64,000 nucleotides of DNA from Bilabrum cf. latius (GCA_965178125.1 OZ237751.1:186001-250000); one strand, 5' to 3'. Positions 46,401-58,453 are shown, numbered from the stretch's first letter. Program-made: numbers and translations. The notes: generated from the sequence alone by a model not told the origin.

Positions 46401-49127
46401 TAGGTTGCGCTGCTTCTCCTGGTACTCCTCCGGACTCGTCTCGCGGCGGGCAGCGCGAGCCGCCTCGGCCTCCATTGCTGCGCGCACAGGTTGCGCGTCT
46501 GCATCCAGCTGCCTCAGCTTTTCCTGCTCCTGTTCCCTGCTCAGGGGAACGACAGGGGGCATGGATGATGCCCCGCTGCTGCCGCGGATGATCCTAACGT
46601 CAGCCAGGGTTCCTGAAACTGATCCTGCCTCCCCGCCGGACAGAGGAGCAGCCCCTACTAGTGGTCTGGCTCGAGAGCTGCTGCGAGCTCGCTTGTTCCC
46701 TCCAAGAGGACCCGCTGGTTGAGGGGGCACCCTCCTTCCCGCGGCCGCGTGCCACCTCTGCTCGCCCTCTCGCTTGAACGCCACCACGACATCCGACCCG
46801 GGAGGCACCGCCCCCACGGCCACATCACGCAGTGACTCGAGCGACTGCCCCTTAAGCTCGCTCACCAGCGCCAGCGCGGCCCGAGCATCCCGCACGGCCC
46901 TCGCCCGCTCCCTCCACAGCTGCAGCGCCAGTCCGCTTGCCCCCGTGTCCCCCACCAGAGCGGGTGAGGGACCCCTGCGCGCCAGCATGTCCGCCAGCCC
47001 CTCTGCGATGCCCTGCTGCCTGCTGACCGACCTGGCCAGCGCCGCCGCTCTCAGCCGAAGGAGGGCAGCCTCACGCGCCGCGTCCTCGCTCTGCCTGGCC
47101 GGGCCCCTGCTCGCCAACTTGAGGAGCGCGATGGACCGGGCCTGTGCCTCGGCCCGACCGCGGGCCTCCCTGAGCTCTGCCCGCGTGCGCGTGAGCTCTG
47201 CCAGAGCCTTCTTCAGGGCCTCGGCCTCCCTGGCCTCTCGCGCCGCGCGCCGCTCCACCTCCTCACAGGCGGCGCGGTCTGCGGCTTGCAGCTCGGCAGG
47301 AGGCACTTCCTCTTGTTCTTGTTCTTGCTGCTGCTTTCGTGGCTGCTGCGATTCATCCTTTGCCTGCTCATCCGCCTAGGAAGGAGCCGATCCCTTCCCT
47401 CTGTCTTGGTCTTGGCCGCGGTCGGCTGGCTGGGGAGAAGGATGGTGAGGCAGAGGCTGGTGCATGCGCACGTTGACTCTCGTGTCGTGCACCTCCGACT
47501 CCTCCTCCTCGCTGTAGCCACCGCTGCCGCTGCTGCCGCCCTCCTGGCGATGGTGCACCACCTGCGCCGCAGTGCCGTGCATTTCGGAAGCCGCTGGCCC
47601 GCCATCCACTCCCGCACCACCGTGCCCTGCAGTCGTGCCCAGCACGTTCACCACGATGGAAGACCGCCGGCCCCTGCGCCTGCCCGAGGGCCTCCTCCTC
47701 GCCTCCAGCTTGCCCGCCTCTAGCTCCGCGGCCAGCTCCGCCTTCTTGGCCGCCTCCTCTAGGGCCTATGCCCGTGCCACTGCCGCTGCCTCCGAGGCCC
47801 TCAGCTCCCCCTGTTGTTCCCTGGCCCTCCGGAGCTCTTCCTCGAGCCGAGCCACGGCCTGCTGGAGCGTATCCTTCCCCTCTGTCGAGTGGCTCTGCAG
47901 CTCCTGCAGACGCGCAGTGGCACCCTCCAGCCGTGCCTCCACCGCGGCCAGCGCCTGCTTGCCCTCCCGCGCATCCTCCTCGACGCGCCCCAGCGCAGCG
48001 CTCGCCTCCTCGGCCCGCCGATCGGAGGTCTCTCTCGCGGCCTCGGCGGCCTTGCAGCGCTCCTCCCACCGGGCGGAATCGGTGGCCGCGTTCGCCTGCT
48101 GCAGCGAACCTTCCTTGAGCTCGTCCAGCGCTTCCCTGAGGCGAGCCGCCTCCTCCCTCGCCCGCTCCCTCTCCCTCTCCGCCTGCTCGCACCTCGCCCT
48201 GGCTTCCGCAGCAGATGCTTCCGCCTCCTTGCGGAGCCGGCGGTCCACGTCCGCCTCCCTCTTGGCCTGGGACAGCGCTGCCCGCGCCTCGGTGGCGTCA
48301 GCGCGGGCGTCCTCTGCCAGCCTCGCGCTCGCCTCCGTCTGCTCGAGCAACTGCTTGCGCTCGGCGGCTGCCCGCGCCGCGGCCTCTTTCCTGGCATCTA
48401 GAGACCGCTCCAGCCGCTCGTGCGCCTCCGCGGCGCGGGTCTCTGCCTGCTCCCGCTGCGAGCGAGCAGACTGCAGCTGGTCGCGCACCTCCTCGAGCAC
48501 CTGCTCCGAGCTGCCCACCGCGCGCCGCAGCTGCGCGACGCGCGCGAGCGCAAGGGATGATTCCCGCTGTGCCGCCTCAAGATCTTCTTCCAGGCGGCTG
48601 ATCTTGTCTGCCTGCCTAGTCTCGGCGGCGCGCGAGGATTCCAGCTGTGCGAGCACCCTGTCCCGCTCTGCGCGGGCCTCGTCCGTCTCGTAGCGGGATT
48701 TCGCCGCGCGGTCCTGTGCGCGAGTAATAGCGAGCTGCACGGAAGCGGTGCCCCTCGCCCGGCGCTCGTCGGGCTCGTCGGGCTCCACTGCGGCGGCAAC
48801 CCCGCTGAGCGGATTGCCAGGCTTGCCGCTATCCTGCCTCCGCGCCAAAGCATCGCGCCTGGGATGAATTAAAGGGGCCTGCCTAGATCCCAAGCTGGCC
48901 GGACTGCGAGTCGTTCGGCCTCTGGTTGGCCCATAGTCTTTGCCAAAGCCCTTGGGTCGATTGGCGCCAGCTCGAGCCCTTGGGCTTGCAGTCGTATCAA
49001 TCGGAGACGTGCGCTGGTCATCGGACCCGCTAGCCTCAAGATCTCCCCAGTTTAAGTCTTTGCCTGGGCGGCTCATTGAGTTTTGGCCTACCTTTCCGCA
49101 AAGAAGGCGGGAATTGCACTTTGTCAT
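40476..49127 (-). CDS. Giant coiled-coil/low-complexity protein with in-frame TAG codons
   Basis: A single minus-strand frame of 2,884 codons runs from ATG 49127 to TGA 40476-40478. It is crossed by TAG at 47766, 47376, 45240, 43953 and 43929 only. ATG at about 49076 (MSRPGKDLNWGDLEAS) is an alternative start. Residues from about 130 to 460 form a long Glu/Arg/Ala heptad coiled coil (for example EEARADATEARAALSQAK-type patterns); a second Arg/Glu-rich helical region lies near 47300-46250. The rest is Ser/Gly/Ala-rich with basic helices, such as RRRLQRWSMAWVSGTLGEAV near 43600. The TAG at 43953 directly follows five CAG codons. No catalytic domain was recognised. A cytoskeletal or scaffold role is possible but not shown. 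It is divergent from the gene at 49547, 419 bp away. Confidence 0.78.
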
Positions 49128-49546
49128 TTTTTCGACCGTTCGGTACTTTGTTGCGTGTCAATTCAAGTTGGGCAGAGCGGCTCTCCTTAGCCTGCTGCAG
49201 CAGAACTGGTGGGGTGGGCTCTTTGAGTGTACCTTGAACCGCATTCTGTACTATGTGGATTGGGAGATATGTTGGCAGGATCGCTCCATTTTCTCGCTTG
49301 TATCAGGCCGTCGCACCGCGGTCGAACTGCAAGATTTTGGTCGCAAGTCTGCGTTCCACCACAATGAGGCAATCGCAGCAGTTCTGGACGACCCCACTAG
49401 CGTGTAGCAGCCCATGCGTCCCTGCGCGCTAGAAATGTAGTTCAAAACAACACAACAAGCTTCTGTTTGGCTACCCTACGACTCGGAGCCAAAATCATCG
49501 TGGCCAAGCGTGCGATCAACTGCAAGTCATATTTCACTTCCAAAAT
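49128..49546. promoter_or_regulatory. Divergent promoter interval
   Basis: A 419-bp gap lies between the start of the minus-strand coiled-coil gene and the plus-strand gene at 49547. It is less GC-rich than its neighbours. No TATA box or known motif can be named with confidence; the assignment rests on gene orientation alone. Confidence 0.4.
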
Positions 49547-50536
49547 ATGTTCAGAAAGATTGCACTGGGAGGAGTCGCGGCGGGCCTTGGAGTAGCTTAT
49601 TACTTGAATTCAACAGTTCGCGCGGCCAAAGTACCAACAGCAAGCATTCTGGCCAGGGAGCGCGCCAGACCTTCCGGTGGCGATGAGACCCAATACACCG
49701 ACTGCTTCAAGGTGAAGCTCTCCCCGAGATGCGCAAATCTGCCCCCAGGCACCATCGCTGCGTGTCTATTTGGCTCTGTTCCGCTCGGATCCATCGAGAT
49801 TCCCCTTCTGTCACGGCTGCAAGGGGGCTCGGTGGCTTGTCACGCAGAGTTCTACACGAGCGACGACGTGCTTCATTCGCGATTGCCAGGTTTTCAGAAG
49901 GCTGGAGGCCCGACGCACGACGATCATCCCGACGGATCTATAAACGAATACTTCTACAATAGGTTCAAGTTCTCTGATGCCATTGCGCTGGGCCTTGTAG
50001 ACCTTCGAAGCATCACAGAGTTCCATCTTGCAGAGGCGAGATCACGTGGCGAGGTCCTAGTGTACGCGAGACGAGAAGCCGACGGAACCCTCTCTGGAAG
50101 AGGCAATCTAGCATCAGGTAATCAAGGTGTCCCTGCGCCTGAACCAGCCGCCAAAGGCATTTTGGACGAAGTCTGCTTCAGATCGGGAGAGCAGTTGCCG
50201 TTCACCACAAGTACTTGGGCTGCGGTACGGCAAGTTCCTCCCTACAGCCCCCCTGGCACCAAGCATCGTCCAGATGAGAGCAGTATCACTGCTTCCGGGG
50301 AGAAAGAGGTCGAGCTCATGTTCGGGTCGCACGCAAGGATGCGCGGACCGGTGGTACCCAAGAGTTTTCCTGGGGCTAACCTGCTAGAAAAGGGGCTATT
50401 TTGGTTCCACGACCTGTACTCCAAGATCATAATTGTGGCTGTAGCCAACGAGGTCGAGCGAAGAGCTAAAGAGATAGAGGTCTCCGGCGAAGCTGGCCTG
50501 AAATCTCGCTGGTCAAGCGACGGCTGGCGGGAGTGA
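49547..50536 (+). CDS. Hypothetical protein with N-terminal hydrophobic segment
   Basis: A 329-residue frame from ATG 49547 to TGA 50534-50536, with no internal TAG. The N-terminus is a basic start followed by a hydrophobic helix (FRKIALGGVAAGLGVAYYL), which fits a membrane anchor or mitochondrial presequence. The body is not low-complexity: it has strand-rich segments such as GTIAACLFGSVPLGSIEIPL and VACHAEFYTSDDVL, a loop rich in Asp/His, and a C-terminal helix (YSKIIIVAVANEVERRAKEI). I do not recognise the family. Codon use is less GC-biased than in the giant genes. It is divergent from the coiled-coil gene and converges on the myotubularin gene. Confidence 0.7.
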   Translation: MFRKIALGGVAAGLGVAYYLNSTVRAAKVPTASILARERARPSGGDETQYTDCFKVKLSPRCANLPPGTIAACLFGSVPLGSIEIPLLSRLQGGSVACHAEFYTSDDVLHSRLPGFQKAGGPTHDDHPDGSINEYFYNRFKFSDAIALGLVDLRSITEFHLAEARSRGEVLVYARREADGTLSGRGNLASGNQGVPAPEPAAKGILDEVCFRSGEQLPFTTSTWAAVRQVPPYSPPGTKHRPDESSITASGEKEVELMFGSHARMRGPVVPKSFPGANLLEKGLFWFHDLYSKIIIVAVANEVERRAKEIEVSGEAGLKSRWSSDGWRE

Positions 50537-50689
50537 GATCTACTGATTGGCTGCTGATGGCTGTGCCAGGGGCGCCTGATGCTGCCCGCTGCCAGGTCGG
50601 ACCATGCAACCACATATCACGGGTGACAAAACATGGCATGTATGCATGAGCTGTGCGCCACAGATACAATGCCGACAACAAGATACTAT

Positions 50690-50819
50690 CCAATGCCAGT
50701 GCGGCAGTCAATGCCACACCCACATGCGCAGCCAGAGCGGCCACAGCCCCAGATCCAATGCCAGTGCGGCAGTCAATGCCACACCCACATGCGCAGCCAG
50801 AGCGGCCACAGCCCCAGCG
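50690..50819. repeat. 65-bp tandem duplication at the myotubularin stop codon
   Basis: Two adjacent 65-bp units start at 50690 and 50755 (CCAATGCCAGTGCGGCAGTC...). The minus-strand TGA at 50773-50775 lies in the second unit, and an equivalent TGA lies in the first at 50708. The duplication therefore leaves the protein end unchanged. Confidence 0.9.
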
Positions 50820-53800
50820 CGCGCGGCCTGGGGTCAATCCTCCGCCCCTGCTCGACAACACCGCCACCCACGTGCAGCAGTTCCGCCGCATGTCGCGCGC
50901 TTGCCTCCATGCTGCGCCGGGCCTTTCTAGCCGACCCGCTGCCCTCCAGCCAGCCCAGCTGTGCCTCCACCGCAGCCTCGTGCAGCTCCCCAGCAAGCAC
51001 CTCTGCGCCCTCCAGCCCAGTGCCACCTGTACCCCCATCTCCATCTCCATCTCCATCACGCCCACGCCCTGCAAGCGCTCCCCTCTGCAGCCCCGGGCTC
51101 GGTATGTCGTACCCCCGGTTGAGGTACGGCCGAGGGTCCGCCGCCACCACGCTCCACACGTGCATGGTGGTGCCCACCGTCCCAGCCGCGAATCTCTGCT
51201 GCTCCCTGTCGTGCATCCACGAGCCGCTGCGGCCAGCATATGCCTCCCGAGCCAGCAGCGCCAGCAAATTCTCATTAAACTCAAACGCGTGCGGCAGCTG
51301 CCTGCCCATCTGCCAGGCGCAGTCCAGCAGCTGCAGGATAATGGGTGCCCTCTGAGAGTCGCCTGACTTGCTCCTCACGTGCCCGCACCCGATCCCGTGC
51401 CTGCGGGCCAGCTGGTGCCCCCAAGCCCTAAACTCCCGATCGATGACCTCCATGAACCCCACCACGGTGCGGCAGTAAGGATCCACCAGCACCTGCGCGA
51501 GAGCGCTCAGCTGCGCGGTCCGGTCCCAGCCATCAGAGCACGACACCTTGCAGGGGTGCCCCGCCGCGAGTGCTTCCGCCACCCGCACAGACCCAGCCAG
51601 CACCGACGACACGCACTGCATCCACGCCGTCGAGCGCGCGATGGGAAGCATGTCCCTGAGCATCCTGCTGGCCTCCGCCTGCGACACTAGGTCCCGGCCC
51701 CGCGCATCCAGCTCCACCAGGGAGTGCCCTCCTGCTGCGACTGTGCCTCTGTCGCTGTCCCTGTCCTTGCCGTGCGACTCGCCTGCTCCGCTAGCTGTCC
51801 CGCTGCTGCTGCGGTCGTCGTTGTCGTCGTCGCCGGACTGCAACGCTGCAGAGGACGAGGACGCCTTGCCGCGGGCCGTGTTCGCGCCGCTAGCCCCTCC
51901 ATCACCAACCCCTTCACCGCCAACACCGCCCGCTGCATTTCCTGCGCTGCTGCTGCCGGTGCGGTGCTCTTGTACCCTGGCCTGCAGGCGCTTGGCCCAG
52001 ATTGCGGCCCGCAGACTCGCCGACCCGCCGACCGGGTCCCTTCTCCCGCGCACGCCTCCCCTGCCGAGCCCGACCGTGGATGAGGAGTGGATGAGGCCCA
52101 GCATCGGGTCGGCAGGGGAACTTGCAGCTCGGAGCATCGATGGGACAGACAAGGGACTCGCGCCGGCTGCTTGACCCCCGGCTGCTCCCAGGTCACCGAC
52201 GTCGTCACTGCCCCATGTCACGATGCGCCCAGCACGGGGAGAGTCCAGCTCGCCGCCCATCCTTGCCTCTTGCCCCATGCCTGCGTCACTGTCCTCGTCC
52301 TCATCGTATTCTTCTGGAATCGCGCCATCCATCTCGCCCTGCCCGCGCCCGGCACTGCCACCCCGTGTGGAGGCATGAAGCCCCGTGCGCTCCCCACGCA
52401 GCAGCGCAGTCCGGAGGCCGCTGAGGGCCTTGCGAACAGCGTGAATGTTCGCAATATCAAGAAAATGCAGCTTGGCCGCGCCCCCGCAGTATCTCTCGAA
52501 CGCCTCAAAGCCGCCGCCATTCGCGCGGTTAGCCTATGCGTTGAGAAGGGGCCGGGCATCGAACAGGTTCATCACTGGGGCCGACATGGAGCCCGTGGAT
52601 TGCCCGAGCATGAAGTGCGATGAGCGCGCTGGGACAGCCGAAGCAATCCCGCCGCGGGCTGGCGCTATCCCACCGGCGGCGACAGGGCCGCCCAGCCCTC
52701 CGCTGCCGCTGCCCCCTGGCCCGGCCAGCACCGGCCCGGTCCCGCGGTCCCTGTCGCTGCCCTATGCGGGGCCCCCGTCCGACCACCGCCTCGCCTGGCT
52801 ACTGTCCCTCTCCCTCAGCGCAGGCCGATAAGCCTCCATGAACAGCGCCTCGTCGTGAGCTGACACCGCGCCCATGATCCCGGATCTGGCCTGCGCGCTC
52901 CTCAGCAGCGCAACGCCCCTGTGGAACCAAGCGACCACGGGCAGCCGGTGCCGAGCACGGTATGCCGCTGCCCCCCGCAACATTTCCGGGGTCGCAGCCG
53001 CAGGCACGATGTACTCGGCAGGGTACGACTCGCACAGCTAGAAGCCCTCGTTGGTGGAGGAGTCCACACGCCAAGGGCACCCAGGCAGAGTCACACCACC
53101 TCCATCGCACAAGACCTGCTTGGCCGGCTCCCGACCCAAGAGCCGCGCAAAATGCCTACGCACGTCGTAGAGCTTCCAGCCCAGAGCAGTGCTGCTCGGC
53201 GGCTTCGGTATCGTGGCAACCAGACCCGCACCTGCTCCCGCGTGGTACTGCTGCAGCCTCCAGAACTCGAGCGCAAACAGGGGCGGGTCATGCTTCGCGA
53301 AGGCCACCTGCTCCACCACTCGCTCCAGCATCCCCGCGTCCACGGGAGCTGGCTCCCGCAGCGCCCGAAGCAGCGGCCTCCCCCTGAGTGCAGCCTCCGC
53401 CCACACCTCGGCTTGCCCGTCAGGCACCTCGGCTGTGGAGCCTCCCAGTGCGCCCCCGCCGCTCTGCACCGTCACGGTGTGCCGCACGCTCTCCTGCCCC
53501 GCTGTGCTCACGGGGTCGAGCAGTAGCGCGAGAATGGTTGCGGATGCTGCCACAGTGGCATGCATTGAACGGGACCTGCGCAAACCATCCTCAGTCCCAC
53601 GGTCAGGCTCGCGACCAGGACCAGCGGCGGCAAACATGCCGTCTGCAAGCGCCGCTGTGTCTGCGCAAGTGTGGATCAGCCTGAGGAGAACCTCCCCGTG
53701 ATCCGACTAGATATCCTGCAAGCCATGATGATGCGCACCGCGACCGGTGGACTGGATCAACATGGACTGCACTTGGCACGGGCCCCCAACCGCGAACGAC

Positions 53801-56800
53801 GTGTCAAGCCGAAGCGACCTAAGATCCGTGCAGATGACGTGCAGCAGTGCGCGAGCAGGCGGCGCATCCGCAGGGCGTGCGCTATGCCTGTGCTTGGCCC
53901 ACTCCAACGTGGTCGGCAGGCGCTCCCCGTGGTCTCCCGCAGACGTCCCTAGCCCGGTGCCGCCAGCACCCGCGGCACGAGCAACTGCCGCGGCCTCGCG
54001 AGCGTGCTGTCCCAGTACCGCAATGGGGACTGCGCTCAGCTGGGCCGGAGGCGGCGCAACCACAACTTGAGGGTTGTCGCTGCCGACATCCCTTGCGCCT
54101 GCAGAGCTTCTCTGGTCAAGGCTCGCGTCATCGCCGGAGGATGCACCTGACCCAAATCGGCTGCGCTGCTTGCCTCCCTGGCTGCGGGGTCTGCTTGCAG
54201 CGGAGGAACCAGAGGCTGACTTGCCGACGGTTGATGAACCCTCACCGGCAGCCCCGCCAGCCCCCGACTCGGTCCGCAGCACGGCCACAGGGGCGGCTTC
54301 CACCATGGCAGGGGACTGTTCTGACGTGCTGCCTTTGCCCGTGCCGCCCAGCCCTTGAGCGCGGGCGGCGTGCTTAGCCTCGAGCTTGGTCGGGTCTGGC
54401 ATGATCTTGCTGGCTGCCACGCGGGCGATCGCGGTCAGCGGCAGCGTGATGCCTTCGTCTCGCCTGGCGGGACCCGTGTGCCCCTCGAAGCTGGCGCGAA
54501 GATGCACCCAGCTGCGCTCGTTCAGCGAGGCACCCACATTGGCTCCGCTCCCTGCAGCCTCACCGTCTCGAGCGAACGCTCGAGCCGCGTGCTGCCTCTC
54601 CCTGTACAGCGCAGGGTGAGCATGACTCTCCCTGCACAGCCTACGGATAGTCTCATCGATGGTGGCGCGCTGCTGCGTCTCCTCTGAACCGGGGATGTGG
54701 TCCACGGAGCTGCTGCGGCTGCGGGCCATCTCCCTCCCGGACCGCGTGGAATCGCCCTCGCCTGCATCTAATTGTTTGCTCTTCTTGCGTTTCTTGTCCT
54801 TCTTGGGCTTCTTGGGCTTCTTCCTAGCGGTGGGGCTGCTCCTGCCGCTGCGTGCTCCTGCTGAAATCCCTTGGCTCTGCTATTTGGCTGCTTGTGGAAC
54901 AGATGCGCCGCCTGCAATGCCTTGGCTAACAGGCTCCATCGCTCCCCGAATCGATCGCAAACCCGCGGCCTACTGTCCTGCACGCGGGTCATTCTACTGG
55001 GATAGTTTCCATTCGACTCTTTCTCTCCTAGAGAGCTGCTACTGCTTAGCCTGTCCGCCCGATTCGCCCTGTCCCGGTCTCAGGGTCGGTTCACTATCCT
55101 CGCTGGAATGTGACACGAACACTCTCAACCGGTCGTGTAGGCCGATACTGTGGGTCCGATCGAGACTGCTACTGCTGCTGGTGCGGCTGCCAGTCAATGA
55201 AACGAGATGCTCCTTCGGGCTAGTGTCACCTGCATCTGGTGCGTCCTCCCCGCCGGCCTGGTGGACATCAATGCCCTCAACGAGTCGCAGCCTGCACGCC
55301 GGGTCCAGCACCTCCTCCACTAGAGCAGCGTACGGCAAAAAGTGCAGAGCATACGTGGTCACGAATAGCACCCCTGGCCTTCCTCGACTCGTCTCTCGCA
55401 CGCCGTGAGCAACGTACAGCGGCACTTCGCCATGCTGAAGCCTGCGGGCGAGAAGCCACCAGCCCTGCAGCACGAACCTGGAGAGAGCGGAGGGCAGCTC
55501 GGGCAGCCACCGCAACGCAGCGATGCACCCACTAGAGCTTCTGGGAGCATCCACCGCGCTGCTGCCGCTGCTGCTGTTATTGCTGCTACCGCCATCCCTG
55601 CCGGTGGCTCCTCTCGCAGGGGCAGGGCTCAGCTCCCTCACCGCACGGAGAGCCTCTGCCCTAGGAGGCACCCGCAGCACGGACGCAAACGGGGGCAGCC
55701 CCGCCTCTCGCACCCACGCGGGAAATACTCGGCCGATCCTATGCCCCGACGCGTCCAAGCCAGCCACCATAGTCCCAATGCTGCTGGCCCCCGCCGCCAG
55801 CATCGAGGGATCCACGGTCAGGTCCCAATCGGTCGACTCGAGCCTTGCCCTGGTGCTGAGGAGCATGGCAGTGGAAGACGGACCGCCCTCTCTCCATGCA
55901 TCGAATGCTTGCGCGCCCTCTCCCGCGCCAGCCTTGATCTGGGACCCAGGCACCATCGACCGCGAACTGCCTGGCCCAAGTAGCGCCGACACTCCCGCTG
56001 AAGTCGATCGCAGCACGCCCTCCTAGACCTACAGTGGTGCCAGTGGGGAACCCCTCCCGCTCGCCAAGTCGGCATCCGAGAGCTGTCTGTGTCTCACGAG
56101 GGGCGAAGGCTTGTGCACTGCCGGCGATCCGCTCCCGCCCAGCACGGCAGCTGTCCTGGCCCTGCTGCTCTCCCTGCCCCTCTTGAGGAGGCTTGGACCC
56201 TCCTCCGCGTCCGCCCCACCGGATGCCATCCTGCCTGCTGACACGCCGCTCCATCCCCTCTGCCTGGCGTTGATACGACGCGGGCGGGGTGGCGTGCAAT
56301 CCACAGCACTGCTGCTGTTCGCAGCTGGGTGAGCTCCGTGCCAGTGAGGTGCTGTCGGCAGCGGGAGCGTGCTCACTGGTGCTTCGGACTCTGACGGCAC
56401 GTCTGCTTCTCCTCTACCATCTGTCGCCCTAGCCGACTGCCCCAGTCCATTGTCTGCCCCGTACTCATCTTCTGACTCGTCCTCGCTCTCTTCGTGGCCC
56501 CGAGTTGCCTCGAGCGCGATGGCCCAGAACGGCAGCACGCGCCCGTCCAATCGAGCCGGCACCTCGACATGTGCAAGCTCACCGTCGCCCGCCCCCGAGC
56601 CACTTTTCCCCACCAGCCTCCCGCTGTGACTGTCCATTGGGCCCATCCCCTCTGGGTCGGTGTCCCTCGCGGCCAGCAGCATGGACAGGTCATCGGGCGC
56701 GTCCGACTGCTCGAGTTCCCTGGGAGTGGCCAAGAGAGCTAGGGCGGGGCACACGCTGCTGGGCGCTCGACGGTGGAGAAGCCTGTCTTTCCAGCCGATG

Positions 56801-58215
56801 CGGCGGCCGCTGCGCCCTGCCCGTCTGCCTGTCCCCACAGCCCCACTCTGGCCCGCCCCACCCGGATCATCCGGATCTAGGTCCCGTGCCCCGCCCCACG
56901 ATGCGCTCGAGGACGAAGCTCCCCTAAGAAGCTGCCTGACGCCACCAGGGCGCGCTTGCCTATCGTCAAAGAACGGCGCCCGGACGATCCAGCCGTGCTG
57001 AAGCCACTGGTGCCGCGTTGCCAGTTCATCGGTGGTACCTCCCCCGCTTCCCACTCCCTCTGCTGCATGTACGTCCTGGCCTCCCAACGGGCTACCGTAC
57101 ATGCTCCACCCGTCCGCTTTACCCCCGCTGCCTCTAGCACCGACAGGCCCCGACTAAACCCCGGGTGCCCCGTCGCCCGGCCCACCCCCGGACCCCCCCT
57201 CCCCACCACCACCGCTCATGCCTCCCCCAGCGACCCCATCGCTGGCTCCATGCAAACCACCCTGTGCCGCAAGCGGAGATATTATGCTCACCACCGAGTC
57301 GCCCCGCACCAAGTACTGCCCCTGCGCGCCCCTACCGCCCATGGGACTACCGTGCATCGGCCCGCCCAGCAGCGGCGCGGCACCGGATGGTTGCCCCGCG
57401 CCGCTTTGCGAGCCGGTAGTATGGGAGGGAGGCAGTGAGGGCGGGCGCGGCCTGGGAGTCGGGTCCGCGGGCCCAGCTGCGACCAGGGGTGGCATGGATT
57501 CGGAGCCAATATCGCTCGCCCGGCGGGCCCTCCACCCGAGTGCCCAGGCGACCCTCCAGCGCTGCAGCCGAGGCGCTGCCCTGGCCCTGGCGGCCTGCCG
57601 CGCGGCGGATGTGCGCCGCATGCCCGCCATGCCCAGCCTCTCACAGGTTTCTAGCTGTCCCAAGGCTGCCTCCGCCGCGATGAGCGTCATGTCTTCCTCG
57701 GTCGCAACCACCCTGCGCATGACCTCGTCCTGCAGCCGGAGCGCTTCCTGAGCCGCCTCCCTGTGGCGCTCCGCAAGCTCCGGTTCCTTTCGCGCGTCTT
57801 GGCCGCGCTTGAGCCTCTCTGAAAGGGTATTTCGCCTATCCAAAGTGTCATACAGCTCTTGTTTCAGCACTTTTGCCATGTGCAGATCCGGCGCGATACG
57901 CCCAAGCAGCGGCCCCAGCAACGAGGCAGCCAGCTCGTGGGCAACTGCGCGCTGGTACGCATCCCATCCCTGCAGTGATCCTCGTAGTTGTTGCAAAAAT
58001 GGTTGGTCGAAGGCTGCAGCCTGTTGCAACGTAGAATCTAGCATTCGCCTCAATGCTCCTATCGCCTTGTCAAACGCCATGAAAGCTTCCCTGTACCTAA
58101 TTACGACGGACACTGCCTCATCTACTTGTAATCTTAACTTCTTCATTTTATCTTTCAATGCTCGAAACGTCGCACTTGTATCGGTGGCAGACTGGGAAAA
58201 CATGGCATGACCCAT
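50773..58215 (-). CDS. BAR-like / GRAM-like / myotubularin-family phosphoinositide phosphatase, about 2,480 aa
   Basis: Myotubularins remove the 3-phosphate from PI3P and PI(3,5)P2 on endosomal membranes. One minus-strand frame runs from ATG 58215 to TGA 50773-50775, with TAG at 57154, 56029, 56023, 55039, 54994, 54970, 54880, 53707, 53038, 52762 and 52534. Residues 1-200 are a long helical BAR-like region (TFRALKDKMKKLRLQVDEAV). A GRAM/PH-like strand set follows near residues 925-970 (GVLFVTTYALHFLPYAALVE). The phosphatase shows LGWKLYDVRRHFARLLGR, the LCESYPAEYIVP motif, LFDARPLLNA, FLDIANIHAVRKAL and the intact CX5R loop CSDGWDRTAQ (Cys about 2226, Arg about 2232), then LLDCAWQMGRQLPHAFEFNE. 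It should therefore be catalytically active. The family is normally 550-1,200 aa; the excess is Ser/Gly-rich linker, including about 220 extra residues between FDARP and the P-loop. An N-terminal BAR-like region is unusual. Confidence 0.9.
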
Positions 58216-58453
58216 TCGGCGCCATACATCCCATTTCCCTTGTCTCGAGAGATTTGCTGCGGCTGCAGGGTCTCCATCATACTAAGACATTAAACCTTTA
58301 AGATAGAGTGGGACAATACACGGGACACAGCTTCACAGGAACCGCAATACAAGATTTTTCGGAACTCCGGGTAGCAGCGAACCTTCTCTTGCAGGCATGA
58401 AGGTTCGCCAGACGTGTGTGACATGGGAGACTTTCTGTTCGCCCAGTTTAGCC
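58216..58453. promoter_or_regulatory. Short divergent interval between myotubularin and SHMT genes
   Basis: The two start codons are 181-238 bp apart depending on the SHMT start. This is short enough to suggest a shared bidirectional promoter. No specific element could be named. Confidence 0.4.
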
